DNA from: Lagopus muta
Lineage: Eukaryota > Chordata > Aves > Galliformes > Phasianidae
Direction: 5' to 3'
Assembly (NCBI RefSeq): GCF_023343835.1
Contig: NC_064434.1
Coordinates: 4,197,505 to 4,261,504, forward strand
Length of the DNA: 64,000 nucleotides
The notes beneath the pieces were generated by a model. It was not told where the DNA came from. It did no database searches and saw only the letters and a program-made list of their open reading frames with translations. Position numbers and translations under genes: made by a program. Below, piece after piece: positions 36,147 through 48,122 of this stretch. How positions within the stretch are numbered: the stretch's first letter is position 1; each line of letters opens with the position of its first letter.

Positions 36147-36345
36147 TGCAGAATCATAGAATGGTTTGAGTTGGAGGGGACCCTTCAAGGCCATCTGCCC
36201 CACTCCCTGCACTGAGCAGGGACACCCACAGCTCCATCAGTGCTCAGTGCCCATCCAGCCTGACCTTGGCTGTCTGCAGGGATGGGGCACCACCGCCTCT
36301 CTGTGCAACCTGTGCCAGTGCCTCACCTCCCTTATTGTAAAAGAA
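36147..36345 (-). mobile_element. CR1 3'-end fragment
   Basis: AGAATCATAGAATGGTTTGA, GTTGGAGGGGACCCTTCAAG and GCCATCTGCCCCACTCCC, then CATCCAGCCTGACCTTGGCT. It is closely similar to the copy at 63684-63915. Confidence 0.88.
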
Positions 36346-36364
36346 AGGAGTCTTTCTGGGAGGA

Positions 36365-36440
36365 TTTTGAATACACCTGGGTAATGTACTAGATGATCTT
36401 AGAGGTCTTTCCCAAGCTTAATGATTCTACGGTTCTGTAC
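36365..36440 (+). mobile_element. CR1 3'-tail fragment
   Basis: TACTAGATGATCTTAGAGGT then CTTTCCCAAGCTTAATGATT. It is opposite in orientation to its left neighbour. Confidence 0.75.
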
Positions 36441-37566
36441 CATTTTGAAAACCAGTAAAGTTTATGAAAGTTGAGATAAGCTTAGAAACAGGTAGGTGTT
36501 GTAGCAAGAAGGGGCAGCAGGAGATTTTGGGGAGATTACAGCCAGTAATCTGTAGTATTTGGCCACCATCCAGGTGTGAGGGTTTGGTGTGAAGGAGATG
36601 TAGGTGTCGAATACAACGCAGAGACTGTGAGCTAAGTGTGGGTTATGCACAGCGAGGAAGGCTGGCAGAGGGAAGAGTTTGTGGTGAAAGATAAGGAGGT
36701 GTTCTTTCAACCGTGATAAAAGTGTTGGCAGCCCCATGGCTGGGAAAGAGCTCGGAGGGAGGGGATGAGAGGAGAAGCCCAGCAGTGGAGAGCTGCACCT
36801 GCTGCAGTGGATCGGTGAATGATGTTAGAAGGCATGGTGGCATCACAGGGAGCACGGTGTCACGAGGAAGAGAATGAGGATGGGGAAGAAGAACATTCAG
36901 AGATGGGGGAGGTGGAGGATACTGAAGGTGATGTCCATTGCTGCGGAGGAGAGCTGGATGCCAAGGACTCAAACTAAAAGGGAGGTGGACCTTTTGGGTT
37001 GTTCTTTAAGACCAAGTTCAACATGGAATTTTTAAAGTATTTCCCTCTTGGAGATTTTTGTGGTTAGGATTTAACCTGAACCTTTCTGTCCACGAAGTTT
37101 TGATTGTTTCAGTGAATTTTTTCTCTAATTTTTTTTTTTTTTTCTTTCTTAGCCAATTCTTCCAGCTGCCTTAAAACAGGATGTGAAAAGTCAGGTGAAG
37201 TTAAATTTTTGTTCAGCTGACAATGTTGTGTTTTTTTTTCCATCCTCATCATTCAAAAGTATTGAATCCATTTTGAAAGATTAGCAGATAAGAAAATATT
37301 TTTTTTTTCCTTTTTTTCTGCTCAGCATTTCATATACTCACTTTTGATAATTCTTTACCATACTTTTTTTTTTCCCCAAAAGCTCCAAAAATCCTTTTTC
37401 AGGAGTCAACCAAAGACAATTGTTTCCCTTCCCTTCCATTTAAACATTTCCAATATTCTCTTGAGCCTCAGGACACAAGGGATGACATACATCTGATAAA
37501 ACCTCTTTATTTCCGCCACCTGAATTCATCACTTTGAGCTTCTTTTCTTCATGTTGCCGAATGTGG

Positions 37567-37672
37567 GGAGCCCAGAGAAGCTGTGGGTGTCCCATCCAAG
37601 GTGTTCAAGGCCAGGATGGATTGGGCCCTGGGCAGACTGGGCAGGTGGGAGCTGCCCCTATCCACGGCCTTG
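37567..37672 (+). mobile_element. CR1 internal fragment
   Basis: CCCAGAGAAGCTGTGGGTGT, CCCATCCAAGGTGTTCAAGG and CCAGGATGGATTGGGCCCTG match the CR1 C-terminal coding and start of 3' UTR. The terminal octamer repeat is missing. Confidence 0.7.
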
Positions 37673-39349
37673 GCTGATCATAGCCCCTGCTTTGTTCCTT
37701 CAGAACGGCCCCAGCACATTTGGAAAAGAGCTTGCATGAGGAAATGCCCATCATTGCACGGCAGCTGGTGGTGGAGAGAAGGCATTGTCCCTTCTGCTCC
37801 TGCACAATGCCCAAAAGGAGCAGATGTTCAGCAAGTGCTAATCCCAGGAGATCACGGGAGCTCCACAGAGCCCTGCTAGCTTATCTAATCTGAGAATCTG
37901 GCACTTGGGTTCAGTATGTGAGGAAAAGAAAGAATAGTTTATTGTTTTAGAAGTGCAGACAAGAGAAGAGAAACCCCCGAATTTAGACTTTGGCAAGGGT
38001 GCCATTGTTAGCAATGCTATCCTTTATTAACAGTCCACTGACTTGAATTAAAATCAAGAGTAAGGAAAATTGGAAGGATGTGAATCTTGGGGTTAAAGCA
38101 GAGATAGCAGATTAAGCAAGTCCATGAATAAATGCAAAAGGACAGCAACTCAAAACAGTCTGAGTTACTGAACTCCTTTAAAATAAAATAACATTAAAAA
38201 ACCCAACTCTCTCTCCTAAACAACAGAAACAAACACATAGGAAAATAATTTGGATGGGATTCTCAGTTAGAAAGGAAGTCCCTATACTGAAAAACCCCAC
38301 TGACAAAGAAAAAGTGGAGGAATCTTTGAAAAAATTGGAAAGCACACGGATCAGCTGGATCATGATGGCAGATTGGAAGTTAGAGAATGAATTGAGAAAC
38401 CAACTGCATTGCTCCCCAGAGACAACTGATGCCAACTGCAGTGAATAAAGGAGAAAGGATTTGGACAATATCTGTGGGTTTTTTGTTGTTGTTGGTGGGT
38501 TGTTTTTTTCGTTTTTGCCTTACTAACCAAAGCCAAAAGAAGAAAGTCATTCCAGGTGAGAGATTCTAGTATAATGGGACAAATGTTAAGGCAGAAATAG
38601 CTACACAGCTGCATGGCACAAGAAATACAGATGAAGGGCCAAGTAAATGCACAATGCCAAAAAAAAAGAAAGAAAAAGACTGCTTCTACTGCTTATCAAT
38701 TTTTTATAATGTCTAATTTGGCTTCGAAAAAAAATATTTCTAAAGATTTTAGAAGTTTCATTTTAGGGTGAGTAAAAGCTGTCCACAGATTCAGTAATAA
38801 ACATATTGGAAAAAGTGTATCTACAAAGAGTATACATGTTAAAATGTAGAGTGATTTGATTTGTTAAATATATTTTGAAATAGTTCTGTAGAAGTGCAAA
38901 AAAAACATATTAAGAAAAATCATAATTGATAATAATATAAGGAACCATGGGTATCAGAAATGAAAGAGAAAGGGTTTAAATAGAAAAACTAGAAACAGTC
39001 AGAAAAACAAGGTCCATGCTGGAAAAAAAGTGTAAATGTTACATAGCAGGATACTAATAATCTCAAGTAATGTAAGTATTGTTTTGGAAACTCACTGAGA
39101 AACATGGAACTGGGAATGAGCCTTATGGATGATGAAAATAGCAGGATACAAGTGTGTGTGGTGCTACACAAGCATCCTGGGGAGGTGCATCTGTTCATGT
39201 GCTCTTGTTCCTTTCATGTAGGCAGTTGTGCCAGTTCTAGGTTTCTGCATTTTTGTAAGCTGCTCAGCTCCTGCCATGCTGTCACCTCCATCTGATTGGA
39301 TGCGTAGTGCATTTGTTTATCAGTTTTCTGGCATAAAGATGTGCATACT

Positions 39350-39543
39350 CTGAAAGAGTGGTCAGGGGCTGGGATGGGCTGCCCTGGGAGGTGGTGGAGT
39401 CACCGATTCTGGAGGTGTTCAAGGAACATTTAGATGTTGTGTTGGGGAATATGGTGCAGCGAGAACTGTTGGTGATCGGTGGACGGTTGGACTGGATGAT
39501 CTTGTAAGTCTTTTCCAACCTTGGTGAGTCTATGATTCTATAA
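39350..39543 (+). mobile_element. CR1 3'-end fragment
   Basis: GGGCTGGGATGGGCTGCCCT, GGAGGTGTTCAAGGAACATT and GGACGGTTGGACTGGATGAT, ending CTATGATTCTAT. It is the same subfamily as the copy at 18950-19143. Confidence 0.88.
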
Positions 39544-41496
39544 TCTTGGATGTGAAACATGAAGCCTTCCTTCAAAGGGAGATGCAAAGTTATTTTCCAC
39601 AGTATTGCTAGATGTGTGAGTAAAGGTCTTTACATCTTCTCTGTCAGTACCCAGATGTCTACAACAGAAAGCTCTTGCACTAGAAATACCAGTTCTCTGT
39701 GCTGGGGTTCTTCTCTTCCTTTTTCAGTGGAATGCTTTAGTTTTGTCCACATTGGGCTGTGATTATCAGCATCCCATAGGAGCTGTTATTGTACAGTTGG
39801 ATCGAGGAGCTTGGGGAAATGATTGCAGACAACAGGATGTACAGGGAAAAGGATAATGAACGGGGCACCAACATGCCCCTCTCTCTTTCTGCTCTCAAAG
39901 AGCAGTCTGTCATCTTGTTTTATTACATTGCACTCATTTGCTTCCCCTCCCAAGCAGAAAACAAATCCCATAACTCAGGAATTTGAACCAAGCCCTCCTA
40001 AATTGCTGGGGAACCAGCCTTGATAAGGTCTATCCAGACCTGGCACCAGATCTCTGACCCAAACCCTTTACTCTGAAATACAAGCATTATGAGCTTTTGT
40101 CTTAGCTTCACAAATTCACCTGTTAGTTGCAATGGTGAAGGTAACTGCTGGCACAATCATAATGCATCTCAAACAGATTTTATTCCATGCAGGAAGAACA
40201 CAGGTTCATAGTATAAGATAATGTCTGAAGTCAAAGACTACTCGAGAGATATTTTCTACAGAATTAATATTTTTAAGTGTAAGGAGAATTGAAAATAATA
40301 AGTTCAGAAGGTTTTCTTTCTTCACGCTCCTGATTTATTGCTGAGAAACTCATTAGATAATGTATCCAGAACAAGAGGGAGATTTACTGTAGGTGAATCT
40401 GATCCCTGAGACTAATTCTTATCCTCCAGAAAGCTGGTCTTCTTGATTACCTAGGTTAAGAACAATGTAATCCTCTGCACGGAAGCTTGTACCTGGAAAT
40501 AAAATTTGTACTGCTGCACTTTAAAGACCAGACTGCTTCAAACTGAAGTGGATATGAGTAAATAAGAAGTAATGCATTCTTTCATTTAAAAAAAAAAAAA
40601 AGGTAAATCTTTGTACTTTCTAAATGGTATGTATTTCCTTGTTGCTACTTCTATCCACTTCACCCTACTACTTCATTAGGCACATCTGGGAAGAGTCTGA
40701 CTAAAACCATGTTCTAGGTAGTTAGAGACAGTGGTCTCTTCCCCAGATCATACACTTCCAGTGATTTGCCCTCCATTGGCACATCATGCACGTCTGTCAC
40801 ATCTTATCCTCGTGGTGGCTTTTGCTGAACTCATTCCAGTATGCCAGTGTCTTTCTTGTGCTATGGAACACAAACTTGACACAGTATCCAGATGTGCAAA
40901 GCAGAAGGGAATTAGGATTTCTCTTGGTCTACATATGAGATCCTTACTAACACAGTGCAGTATCTGGAAGGCATCTCTTCCCAGAAGGGCTCACTGCTGA
41001 CACCTGTTCACCACAACGACCTTCATAACCACTCCTGCAAGGTTACTACCCACCAGCCTGAGGGGTTTTCTGTCCCTGATACGTGCTGCGTGTTTTCTGA
41101 GAATCATGTCAGTTGATTTCTCTAGCCTTTTAAGGTCCTTCCAAATGGCAGCCTTGCTCTCCAACACGTGGGCTGCTCCCCATAGCTGGGTGTCACAGGT
41201 AAAATTGCTGAGGACCTGGGTGATGGTCAGTGTGTTTTAAACTTGTTCAGTCAGAGCTCAGAATGACAATGTCAGCTATCAGAAACCTCTTTTCCAAGCA
41301 AATAAATATTTCAAGTCCAACACAAGGTTTGACAATCCTTTTCAAGTAATTTTAAGCAATAAACTGCTTTATTTGCAGAGAATCATTTTATTATCGCTTC
41401 TGTCTTCTTCCACACAATGCTTCCACTTGGTCTGTCCATGAATATTGATTGTTGATAAGATCATTTTCCGTTAGAAAATATTTTTTCTTTCTCATA

Positions 41497-41561
41497 GATG
41501 GGTGTTGGAGCTTAATGATCCTTGAGGTCCTTTCCAACCCAAGCCATTCTATGACTCTAAG
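41497..41561 (+). mobile_element. CR1 3'-tail fragment
   Basis: GATGGGTGTTGGAGCTTAAT, GATCCTTGAGGTCCTTTCCA and ACCCAAGCCATTCTATGACT. Confidence 0.82.
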
Positions 41562-41631
41562 CTACTATATGGGAGCAAATTGAAGTGAACATTTCTAGAG
41601 AAACATGGTTAGATCTTACAAGATAACTTGC

Positions 41632-41650
41632 TTTTTTTTTTTTTTTTTTT
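41632..41650 (+). repeat. poly-T tract
   Basis: A run of 19 T. Confidence 0.8.
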
Positions 41651-42726
41651 GACAGAAATCCACCTTTTCTGAGAAAATTTTCAAATGAAATAATCTCGTT
41701 TATGATTTTCCAATAATACATATCTAGATTTTTCAGCCAGCTGCATTTCAAATATTATTGGTGACCTACAAACTGCTCTTCAGTCTGAAGAAATGACTTT
41801 TTAAAAATGGCAGCTAAAATTACTTGAGTGGAAAGAGAAATTTCCAGTAAAATGTTAAACGTGAATTTATCAGCATTAAGAAAAAAAGAAACAAAAAACC
41901 CAGTGGACACATTCAGGTTAGACAGAAGGCACAGACATTTAGCTGTAAAGAGAGATTAACTATTGGAACTGCTTTTTGATGAGGTAGATTCTAATTAACT
42001 TAAAATGTTGAAGTCTGAATGGTTAAATAAAGGTTTTCTTGTATCTCAAATGGAGGAAGGAAGGATAGGAGGTCAGTTGAAGTCGAGCAGAGATCTGATA
42101 GGGTTTAGAAGTGCATGGCTTGTCTGTCTGAGTGCTATGGTTTAGTGTTTTTGTGATGTCATTTAATCTATGGTTGGAAACAAAAAAATTGGAGCGACTC
42201 TGGACCTGGTGAGTTCCTGAGAAGTTGGAATGGTCTCCAGAAGGTGTTCTGTCTTTCTCAAGGATGGATTCCTACAGATTTTCCTGTAGAGCTTTTGAAA
42301 TCTTGCAGAAAATACAGGCCAACAGAGAGATGACCATGCTCCTCTGAATCAAGGACCCCACAACAATGGTCTCTACCTGAAAGGTATGCTGTCCACAGGT
42401 GGAGCAGCAGTGCTGGATGAGGGGGACTGCATAGTGTCTCAAGATGTATCTTCACATTTGAGAAACTCATGTTAAGGATCTGAGGTGTAAAACTTGCTGG
42501 ACATGCTCTTGTAAGACCCTCAAACCCCTGCACTTCCAGTAAGAGCACTTATATTCTGTTCTCTCTGAAAGTAATTGCTTTCTGCAGAAGATGTTTAGTG
42601 CTGTAAGGGACATCAGTGAAGAGAGGCAATGGCTACATAAATAAGGAATAAAACAAGAATTTCAGTTTGTACAAAAGTAAGGTTTTCCACTTATTATATA
42701 TTTGAATCCAACTGATTAAATGACTC

Positions 42727-42745
42727 TGTTTGTTTGTTTGTTTGT
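42727..42745 (+). repeat. (TTTG)n microsatellite
   Basis: About four to five TTTG units. Confidence 0.75.
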
Positions 42746-44510
42746 GTATGCTTTCTTAGCAAAGAGGAAATGCAAGAAGAGAAAGTCTCTTGTATGTGAA
42801 TTAGAAAAGAGAGCATCACTTTCTGACATTTATCATTCGCAGGTTACTTATCTGTCGTTAGCTTTTGCCCAAATCTCAGTGATCCAGCTGTTCAACATTC
42901 ATGTGAGAACATGAGTTTGACAACTGCACTGAATCTGAAAACAACTGGGCTAGGATCCACTGGATTTTCCCATTAAGACAGCATTGCACTGAAATTTTCT
43001 TCAAATTTCTGCCATCTATCAGCTCAGAAGTAATTAAGATCTAAACATTTCTTAAGAACAATGTTCATCTTTACTGTGACTCTACTGATTTTCCTGGGTT
43101 TATCTGAACTGGATTAATCTGATTCCAAATCATGGCTGATGAGTGGATGGGTTGGTGAGTTGGTCATTGTGGTGGCTCAGTAAAGTTGTCCTCTAGTCCT
43201 TTATGCAAGAGGAAGGAATTGCCTCTGGTTTTGATTGCATCCTCATTTATACTGGCATGATTGAGAGGAGTGTCACTGAGTCAGATTTGCATCCTAGTGA
43301 CATGGGCACAAGCAAGAAAAGGATTGGGCAAACTATGCCTAAACCCCAGTGGATTTGAGAGCCTTCTCCAGTAGATTAGGTAGCTTTTCTTTCTATCTTT
43401 AGCGCTGCAGTCCTGATTAACCCTCCAAGCTGTGGTCAGTCATTTTGAGGACAGTTTGATTGACAGCATGTAGCCTGGTAACACTTTTCCCTGCGTTGTC
43501 CAATGCATTCGGTCCTGGTTGAATGGTTTTGTTGGCTTTTGTCTTTTAATTTTATTATTTTAAAACTCCTGGATATTCAACGAGGAGAAAGTCATCTTGA
43601 GCAAGCAACATGAAGTATTTCGATGTAAGTATGCACTGAGACTTCTCTGTTACCTATGTATAAGAAGGTGCATTTTGGCAAGATCACCGTTTTTGATGTT
43701 TTGCCAGATATTCAGTAGAATCCCCTTCCAATTCTGTAAGAAACTGAGAATAAAATACTTCTCCCTGTGGCCTATGATTATATTTCATGTGATGTTTTTA
43801 TGGAATTCTCTTTCTTCATATTGCGTGCTGCTTCATAAGATACTGTCTGACAGACCTTTAAAGTTTGGGTGGGTAACCAACTATTATCACCCCAAACACA
43901 TGGGACAGAATTGCTTCACACAGGTGATCCCAAAAGAGCCCTGTGAAAATATCCCCCAATAAAACCGGTGTTTGAAAACTCTTCAATCTGTTTGCCCCAT
44001 GTTTTACTTGTTTATAGTTCTTTCAACACGGTCCAGCAGTTTGAGATAGTAGAATAAATCACTGGGAAGCTGCTACATGTCTAGGAATGCTGCCAGAGTA
44101 TTGCGGGTTACTGTTGGTCTAGAGACCACAATTTGTCTGGATTATGAGTTTGTTTGGAAATTACACTGCGGGTGTCTGGAAGCTCTGATGTCGGTCTCAC
44201 AGGGGAAAAAATTAGGGTCAGCTTTCTGAAAACTGTTGAAAAACAGAGAAAAGAGATATTTATTGTCTGCAAGATAGGGTGATGCATTGACCTTTAACTG
44301 GAAAATAAAGAACTGAATAATTGCTTGGTGAAATACATCAATAGGAAGAATAAATCACGCTGAAATCTTTCAGTATGCAAAGACATCGAAAGGAAAAGAA
44401 CTCTCCAAATGATGATCTTTCAAATGATGCCTAATGTCTTTTCTCACCTCCCCAGGTTAAATTTTCAATTACTGCAGAAATGAATTTGCTGTAGTGCAAA
44501 GCGCATGAGT

Positions 44511-44570
44511 GTTTCACTTCAGAGTAGCGCAGTTAGAAAGCAACGGTTTCGCTCCAAAACGTAGTGAAAC
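44511..44570. promoter_or_regulatory. cluster of three IRF/PRDM1-like GAAAC motifs
   Basis: GTTTCACTT (44511-44519, AAGTGAAAC on the minus strand), GGTTTCGCTC near 44545-44554 (GAGCGAAACC on the minus strand) and AGTGAAACTT near 44563-44572 lie within 62 bases, with several CpGs in otherwise CpG-poor DNA. The site is 1.6 kb upstream of the RP1L1 coding exon. Motif evidence only. Confidence 0.2.
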
Positions 44571-45030
44571 TTAGTGTTTGCAGGTTGTTGAATGCTGCAC
44601 CTCTGAAAATCACTGATGGAATTCCCATTATTTAAAGTTTTCACAGAACTGGTTCTCTGATGAATACCTTGTTAGTAGGATGACTATTTTCTTGAAACTA
44701 GAACTTTATTCAAATGCTGAAAGCAGCCCGGAAAAAAAAAAAAATAAAGGAAGTATGTCATTAAAAATGTATTGATTGCTTTCTAACTCATTTTTGAACA
44801 CTAAAAAAATTATTTCTTGTGAGATTTTTTTTGAAGTAGCCATAGAAAATGCTATCAACTGAGAATGTAATCTGTAAAGTTAACAGAGCTCAGGAGCAGC
44901 CAGAGACCACCACCAAAAATGGTACTGTGAGATTTTCTACTTAAATCTGAGTGATTAAATTACTCCTTGGAATCACTCTGTATGTTCATAAATTGTCATT
45001 CATTATAACCAATGTTGATTTTTTTTTAAT

Positions 45031-45050
45031 TGTTTTTGTTTGTTTGTTTG
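45031..45050 (+). repeat. (TTTG)n microsatellite
   Basis: A T-rich run ending in three TTTG units. Confidence 0.7.
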
Positions 45051-45554
45051 CTTTCTCCATATTAAAAAGAAAACGTCTTTTTCTAGCATAGTAGTTTCAT
45101 TCCATGTGAGGGTCAGAATCTTTTAGTTATTGGCTTCCAAAACAATTTATTGGACAGGGAGAAGCAAGAAAGAATAGAACCCAGTCTCTTCTCAGCTTGC
45201 CTCCATTGAAGCAAATAGTTTAAAAACAGGTTCCAAAGCTTTTAGACTCTACCTCTAAAATGAATTTAGCTTTAAAAGTGGAAGGCACCAGGAGCTACCA
45301 TACAAACTGGGCAGATAATATCCTCCTATCAGTCCCTACTAGGCTGAATTCAAGTTTTCTCTTTTTTCAGCAGAACCAAATCTGTAGCTCTATTTGAGGT
45401 CTTGAGATATGCCATACTGTTTTTGTTTGTATAACTGGTCTGAATTTTCATCTAGATCTTGTCTTAGCACACTGTGGCATGGCCATGTGGAATTATTCTG
45501 AATCCAGGCTACTCGTGATACAATCAGAAACGACGTATGCTACACTGTGCACTC

Positions 45555-45631
45555 ACTATGTGAACCAGGAGTTGGACCTGAGGATCCTTGTGGGTCTCAT
45601 CCAACCTGGGATACTCTAGGATTCTGTGACC
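45555..45631 (+). mobile_element. CR1 3'-tail fragment
   Basis: GTTGGACCTGAGGATCCTTG, TGGGTCTCATCCAACCTGGG and ATACTCTAGGATTCTGTGAC. Confidence 0.8.
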
Positions 45632-46123
45632 AAGTTCAGTATTTTTTTTGTTGTTTGGTGCCAGTTCTTAGGCTTGATGGGTTACATGAGAATTTCAGTT
45701 CTGTTTGTGAGAAGAAAACCAAAGTAATCTCCAGTTCTGATGGTTTCAGAAAAAAAACCTCAAAGATATCAGCAAGGAGGACACAAAGCTCAGAAGGACA
45801 ACAGAATACAAATATCTGTTTCTGTGGGTTTTGCCTGGGGTCTGACTTGTGGTTTTGTGTCTCAGGGGCTACTGACACTGACTGAGTTCTCATTGGCTTC
45901 TGCAGGACATGGATAGTTTAAGTGTAAAGAGCAGTGTTATGGCTACTCTTGCTGCTTTGTTTCCTCACATTTACCTAGACACAACTCCATGAGTCAGAAT
46001 CTGCCCTTCCTGAACCTCAGATGGTAAAACAGTTATGAAGGAAAATGAACTTCAATCCCATGCGAGTTGGGCTGTGATTCTGCATGACTCAAACAAACTA
46101 ATCTAGTTTTGCTTTTTTTGTAG

Positions 46124-46142
46124 TTACCTTTAAGCAAGAGGA
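46124..46142 (+). other. RP1L1: 5' UTR part of the first RP1L1 coding exon, with splice acceptor at 46122-46123
   Basis: GCTTTTTTTGTAG ends at 46123 after a pyrimidine-rich stretch and is followed 19 bases later by the RP1L1 ATG. This fits the RP1 family layout, in which exon 1 is untranslated and exon 2 starts just before the initiator. An upstream untranslated exon is implied but not located. Confidence 0.65.
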
Positions 46143-46781
46143 ATGACTCAGGTGCCTGCTGACTACCTGTCCACCACCAGCTCCTACAATTATGATCAGC
46201 CCCTTCCCTCCGTGGGTCGGACAAGCACTGTCACCCAGGTACCCCCGGCCAAAAAAATAACCTTCTTCAAGAGCGGGGATCCTCAGTTTGGGGGAGTGAA
46301 GATGGCCATCAACCAGCGAAGTTTCAAGAGCTTCAATGCACTCATGGATGACCTTTCTCACAGGGTCCCACTGCCATTTGGAGTACGGACCATCACCACC
46401 CCGCGAGGAATACACTGCATTAGTGAGCTGGACCAGCTGGAGGATGGAGGATGCTACCTTTGTTCCGACAAGAAATACGTCAAGCCTATTAACATTGCTT
46501 CTGCTGGACATAGGCCAGGTCCTCCACGAAATGGTCGTCCCTCCAGTACCTTGAGAAGAGCAGCCCAGGAGGGCAGACTAGATGACTATTCCACATCTTT
46601 CACTCAGCATGGTCCCAGAATACCCAAGAAAATCACTCTTGTTAAGAATGGAGAAACTAGCTTTCGGCGCTCAATTATCTTGAACCGCAGAAACGCTAGG
46701 AGTTTCAAAACACTCCTTGATGAGATTTCAGAGATTCTGCAATTTCCAGTGAAAAAGCTCTTCACTGTTGATGGGAAGAAG
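46143..46781 (+). CDS. RP1L1: RP1L1 first coding exon: doublecortin domain 1 and start of domain 2
   Basis: This exon encodes residues 1-213 of retinitis pigmentosa 1-like 1, a doublecortin-family microtubule-associated protein of the photoreceptor connecting cilium and outer segment axoneme. DCX domain 1 spans about residues 35-117, with PAKKITFFKSGDPQFGGVKM, the RSFKSFNALMDDLSHRV helix region and LEDGGCYLCSDKK. This is strikingly like human RP1L1 and less like RP1. A basic linker follows, then DCX domain 2 from about residue 158 (PKKITLVKNGETSFRRSIIL), cut off after FTVDGKK. RP1 and RP1L1 both break here at phase 0. The next bases, AAG|GCAAGT, form a strong GC-type donor, and no good GT donor is nearby. 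Reading through adds only 14 residues before a stop at 46824-46826. The remaining exons, including the large last exon, are not in the window. The start is the only Met ahead of the domain. Confidence 0.93.
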
Positions 46782-48027
46782 GCAAGTGTCTCTGGTACCC
46801 GATGCTCTGATGCTGTTAATTTATGAGGTGTTTTCATATCATTCCACATGATGCAAATCCTATATCCTATGATGCCAATTATTTACCCACACTGTCGTAG
46901 GCCTTTGGACTTGTGACTGTCACATTAGTTACTTCCCCATGAGTTTTATGTAGGTGTGATGGAGAACAATCTGGTTCGGTCGTCTAATAATTTCATATAT
47001 CGCATGCTGGCTCGGGTTAATGGCAGGCAACTTCTGACACATCCAGAAGCTTGATATTTTGCAGAGCAGGCACCTTCATCATGGAGGAGAGGAAGCTGAT
47101 GCTTTACAGTACTTCAACTGCCAATAGAAATAGGCACTTTCAATTGCAACTTTATAAGCAATAGTCTAAATGACTGCAGGTATCTGGAGATGGCTTTGTT
47201 TCAGACTTAGCTACTTTAATGTCAGTGTCTAAATGTGTCCATAGGCGAGGTAAGTAGCTAAGCTCCCATGCAGCTTTGGAAACTAAGCTGACAATCAATT
47301 GAACTTGAAGCTGGCCAAAGATAGGTGCCTACTTCACAAGCCTTCAAAATTGGTTAGATTCTTTGTTTCTAGCTTCCATGAAATGTTTGAAAGTTTACCA
47401 CGTCTCACAGCTACAACTGTATTACTAAATTTTAAAAGTGTCAGTTCACTTCTTCATCCATGCTGCTAAACTGTTGGCATCCTTCCTGGTTTGATATTGG
47501 CTCAGAATAACCATCTACCAGATAAATTCTGGGAAAAGCTTAAGGGTTAGGGCTTGTGACCATTCACTGTAAGAAGTTTGGATATGGTCAGCCCAAGTTA
47601 GTGTGAGAGCAGCTGGGCTGTTTCTGTTGGCTCCCATGGTGTAGAATAGGGTCTGGCACTGCTTGATTTATGATTACAGCCAATTTGAATTAGGAAAAAA
47701 GCAATCAATGCTGCTTCTAAGATGTGTAACAATCTAGAGCATTATACTTTGCCGACCACTTTTCCAGTTTTCAAGACTTAGGTTCCTGTTCAGTCTGTAT
47801 GAAGATAGTAATCTTGTGTAGTGGTAGTAAATTTTTCATCTTCAATTTTTGGGAATTTTCACAGTTTCTTTTTTTTTTTTTTTAAACCTTTTCTCTCCAG
47901 TCAATATAACTTCTTTTATTCATGTTTGTTGTAAAAAATAATACATTAGCTGGGCTTTAGAAGTAGCATACACCTAGTAAACACTTCATCTTTATTATTA
48001 TTCTACCTACTCTTATTCTTTCCTTTG

Positions 48028-48122
48028 GAGATCATCTAGTCCATCCCCCTGCTAAGCATGTTTCTTACAGCAGATCACACAGGAAAGCATCCAGGCAGAT
48101 CTTGAATATCTCCTGAGAAGAC
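48028..48122 (-). mobile_element. CR1 fragment, old, next to a young CR1
   Basis: GGAGATCATCTAGTCCATCC, CCCTGCTAAGCATG and a continuation ending ATCTTGAATATCTCC resemble a reverse-complement CR1 3' UTR. The young CR1 begins directly after it, so the young copy seems to have inserted into or beside it. Confidence 0.65.

Larger units (their letters stand above)
17760..46123. other. long intergenic / RP1L1 upstream region rich in CR1 fragments
   Basis: No protein-coding exon is recognised on either strand. Besides the individually listed CR1 pieces and simple repeats, the sequence is AT-rich and unassigned. Untranslated first exon(s) and the promoter of RP1L1 should lie in its right-hand part, since the coding exon at 46143 is preceded by a splice acceptor, but I cannot place them. 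Confidence 0.6.

Noticed and set aside
41930..42000. Possible very old CR1 fragment (TTCAGGTTAGACAGAAGGCA, later TATTGGAACTGC)
   Set aside because: The resemblance is too weak to assign without alignment to a consensus.
46787..46788. GT donor alternative for the RP1L1 coding exon
   Set aside because: The match to consensus is poor and it shifts the boundary away from the phase-0 break shared by the family, so the GC donor at 46782 is preferred.
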